A stretch of DNA of 14,069 bases from the NCBI GenBank assembly GCA_025927665.1, contig JAICKZ010000044.1, forward strand, positions 1 to 14,069, given 5' to 3'. The translations under genes were made by a program, and so were the position numbers. Positions 13,110 through 14,069 of the stretch are shown one piece after another. The notes beneath the pieces were generated by a model. It worked only from the letters and a program-made list of their open reading frames with translations. It was not told the origin of the DNA and did no database searches. The DNA comes from Steroidobacteraceae bacterium (lineage in GTDB: Bacteria; Pseudomonadota; Gammaproteobacteria; Steroidobacterales; Steroidobacteraceae). The first letter of the stretch is position 1. Every line of letters starts with the position of its first letter.

Positions 13110-14069
13110 TTAATACATGTACACAGCGCCAGATTGACTCTTGGAAGTATCAGCTTGGATACCGTTGATGCCGGTGGAGTTGCTCGATTCTCCAAACGCA
13201 CCCACTGCTAAGGTATTGCCATCAGCGCTTAGTGCTACAGCAGATCCAAGTTGATTGAAGACATCGGTAGTGGACGCTTTTATATAGCTTTGTTGTAGCC
13301 AACTGCTACCACGGCGCGTGAAAACATAGGCCGCACCAGCTTCACGCTTAGTATTGTCTAACTGGATGCCATTGACTCCGGTCGCGTTACTGTCTTCCGC
13401 AACCGCACCTACGGCCAAGGTATTGCCGTCGCTGCTTAGCGCCACAACATTTCCAAATTGATCACCCGCATCGGTATTCGACGCTTTGACATAAGCTTGT
13501 TGCGACCAGGTGCTGTCACTGCGAGTGAAGACGTATACCGCACCCGAATCCAATTGGGCGTTATTAGACTGATCACCATTGATTCCAGTGACATTGCTGT
13601 CTTCTGCGGCCGCACCCACGGCTAAAGTATTGCCATCGAGGCTCAATGCTAGGGCTGAACCAAACAGATCGTTGGCATCAGTATTCGATGCTTTGATATA
13701 GGCTTGTTGTGACCAACTACTGCCACTGCGAGTGAATAAGTACACCGCTCCTGAATTAGTTTTTGAATTATCTGACTCAGCCACTGAACCACCATTAATT
13801 CCCTTCGCGTTACTGGACTCTCGCGTCGCACTCACAGCTAAGGTATTGCTATCAGCGCTCAATGCCAAGGCCCATCCAAACAGATCGTTGGCATCAGTAT
13901 TCGATGCTTTGATATAGGCTTGTTGTGACCAACTGCTGCCATTGCGGGTGAAGACGTACACCGCTCCTGAATCAGTTTTTGAATTATCTGACTCAGCTAC
14001 TAAACCACCATTAATTCCCTTCGCGTCGCTGGACTCTTCCACAGCACTTACAGCTAAGGTATTGCCATC
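13110..14069 (-). CDS. FG-GAP/integrin-type beta-propeller repeat protein, 5' end cut off by window
   Basis: The frame is open from the window edge (14069) to TAA at 13112-13110; 319 residues are visible and the start lies outside. Four near-complete repeats of 69-72 residues follow each other. Each reads roughly FG-x-A-[VL]-ALS-x-DGNTLAVGA, E-x-SN-x-[TK]-GING, then SGAVYVFTR-x-GSSW-x-QQAYIKASNTDA. The Phe-Gly, the DGNTLAVGA strand and GAVYVF match FG-GAP/integrin-alpha propeller blades. The protein ends abruptly at GAVYMY, in mid-repeat, as expected if the N-terminus closes the ring (inference). There is no C-terminal sorting motif, barrel or membrane helix. Composition (Ser, Asn, Asp, Ala, Thr rich, no Cys) suggests an exported or surface protein, but the signal peptide would lie outside the window. 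Binding partner unknown. Confidence 0.85.
   Translation of the reverse strand, partial: DGNTLAVSAVEESSDAKGINGGLVAESDNSKTDSGAVYVFTRNGSSWSQQAYIKASNTDANDLFGWALALSADSNTLAVSATRESSNAKGINGGSVAESDNSKTNSGAVYLFTRSGSSWSQQAYIKASNTDANDLFGSALALSLDGNTLAVGAAAEDSNVTGINGDQSNNAQLDSGAVYVFTRSDSTWSQQAYVKASNTDAGDQFGNVVALSSDGNTLAVGAVAEDSNATGVNGIQLDNTKREAGAAYVFTRRGSSWLQQSYIKASTTDVFNQLGSAVALSADGNTLAVGAFGESSNSTGINGIQADTSKSQSGAVYMY
13660..14069 (-). repeat. Near-identical 216-base tandem repeat within the beta-propeller gene
   Basis: Bases 13660-13853 and 13876-14069 align without gaps at an offset of 216 bases (72 codons), with about 17 differences in 194 positions by hand count (roughly 91% identity). The first 59 bases (13660-13718 and 13876-13934) are identical. 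The two downstream repeats use a 69-codon period and are much more diverged. The array may continue beyond the window. Confidence 0.85.

Noticed and set aside
1..14069. Search for defence systems, CRISPR, phage or transposon genes
   Set aside because: Every substantial frame is accounted for by polysaccharide, phosphatase, channel, ribosome-rescue or repeat-protein genes; no nuclease, recombinase, toxin pair or spacer array is visible.

Overview
This window comes from a gammaproteobacterium of moderate GC content, judged by eye. The lineage call rests on YrfG, CysQ, DUF3301, YdcH-like and ArfB proteins packed together, beside lipopolysaccharide (LPS) and exopolysaccharide genes typical of a diderm envelope. 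I cannot name the genus. No tRNA, rRNA, insertion sequence, CRISPR array or phage gene is visible.

Layout: (1) 1-1130 (+): the 3' end of a GT9 heptosyltransferase-type gene, overlapped by 4 bases by an ElaA/YjcF-like acetyltransferase. (2) 1125-1871 (-): a DUF374 acyltransferase-like protein. (3) 2023-2973 (+): a GT2 glycosyltransferase. (4) 7656-2997 (-), read leftward: a GT7 (beta-1,4-galactosyltransferase-fold) enzyme, a Wzi-family outer-membrane protein, a broken SAM methyltransferase, and a rhamnosyltransferase-like GT2. This looks like one surface-polysaccharide transcription unit starting at a perfect TATAAT box at 7699-7704. (5) 7783-8610 (+): a WaaE-like GT2. (6) 9306-8614 (-): YrfG nucleotidase. 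(7) 9389-12772 (+): cysQ, DUF3301 gene, YdcH-like gene, MscS-family channel and arfB in tight order. (8) 12773-13059: AT-rich and without a convincing gene. (9) 13110-14069 (-): the C-terminal part of a repeat protein with FG-GAP/integrin-type beta-propeller sequence, followed by a clear intrinsic terminator.

Working together (inference): the four GTs plus the GT9 enzyme would build or decorate LPS core, O-antigen or capsule, Wzi would hold polysaccharide at the cell surface, and the methyltransferase, when intact, probably modified the glycan. The right half is ordinary housekeeping: nucleotide phosphatases, osmotic safety valve and ribosome rescue.

The points most worth attention are the two separate lesions in the methyltransferase, including an internal deletion with a 6-base microhomology at the junction; the animal-like GT7 motif set placed 2 bases upstream of a Wzi gene; and the nearly identical DNA repeats inside the beta-propeller gene. 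I did not find a wholly new system here; these are accessory polysaccharide and surface-protein features.
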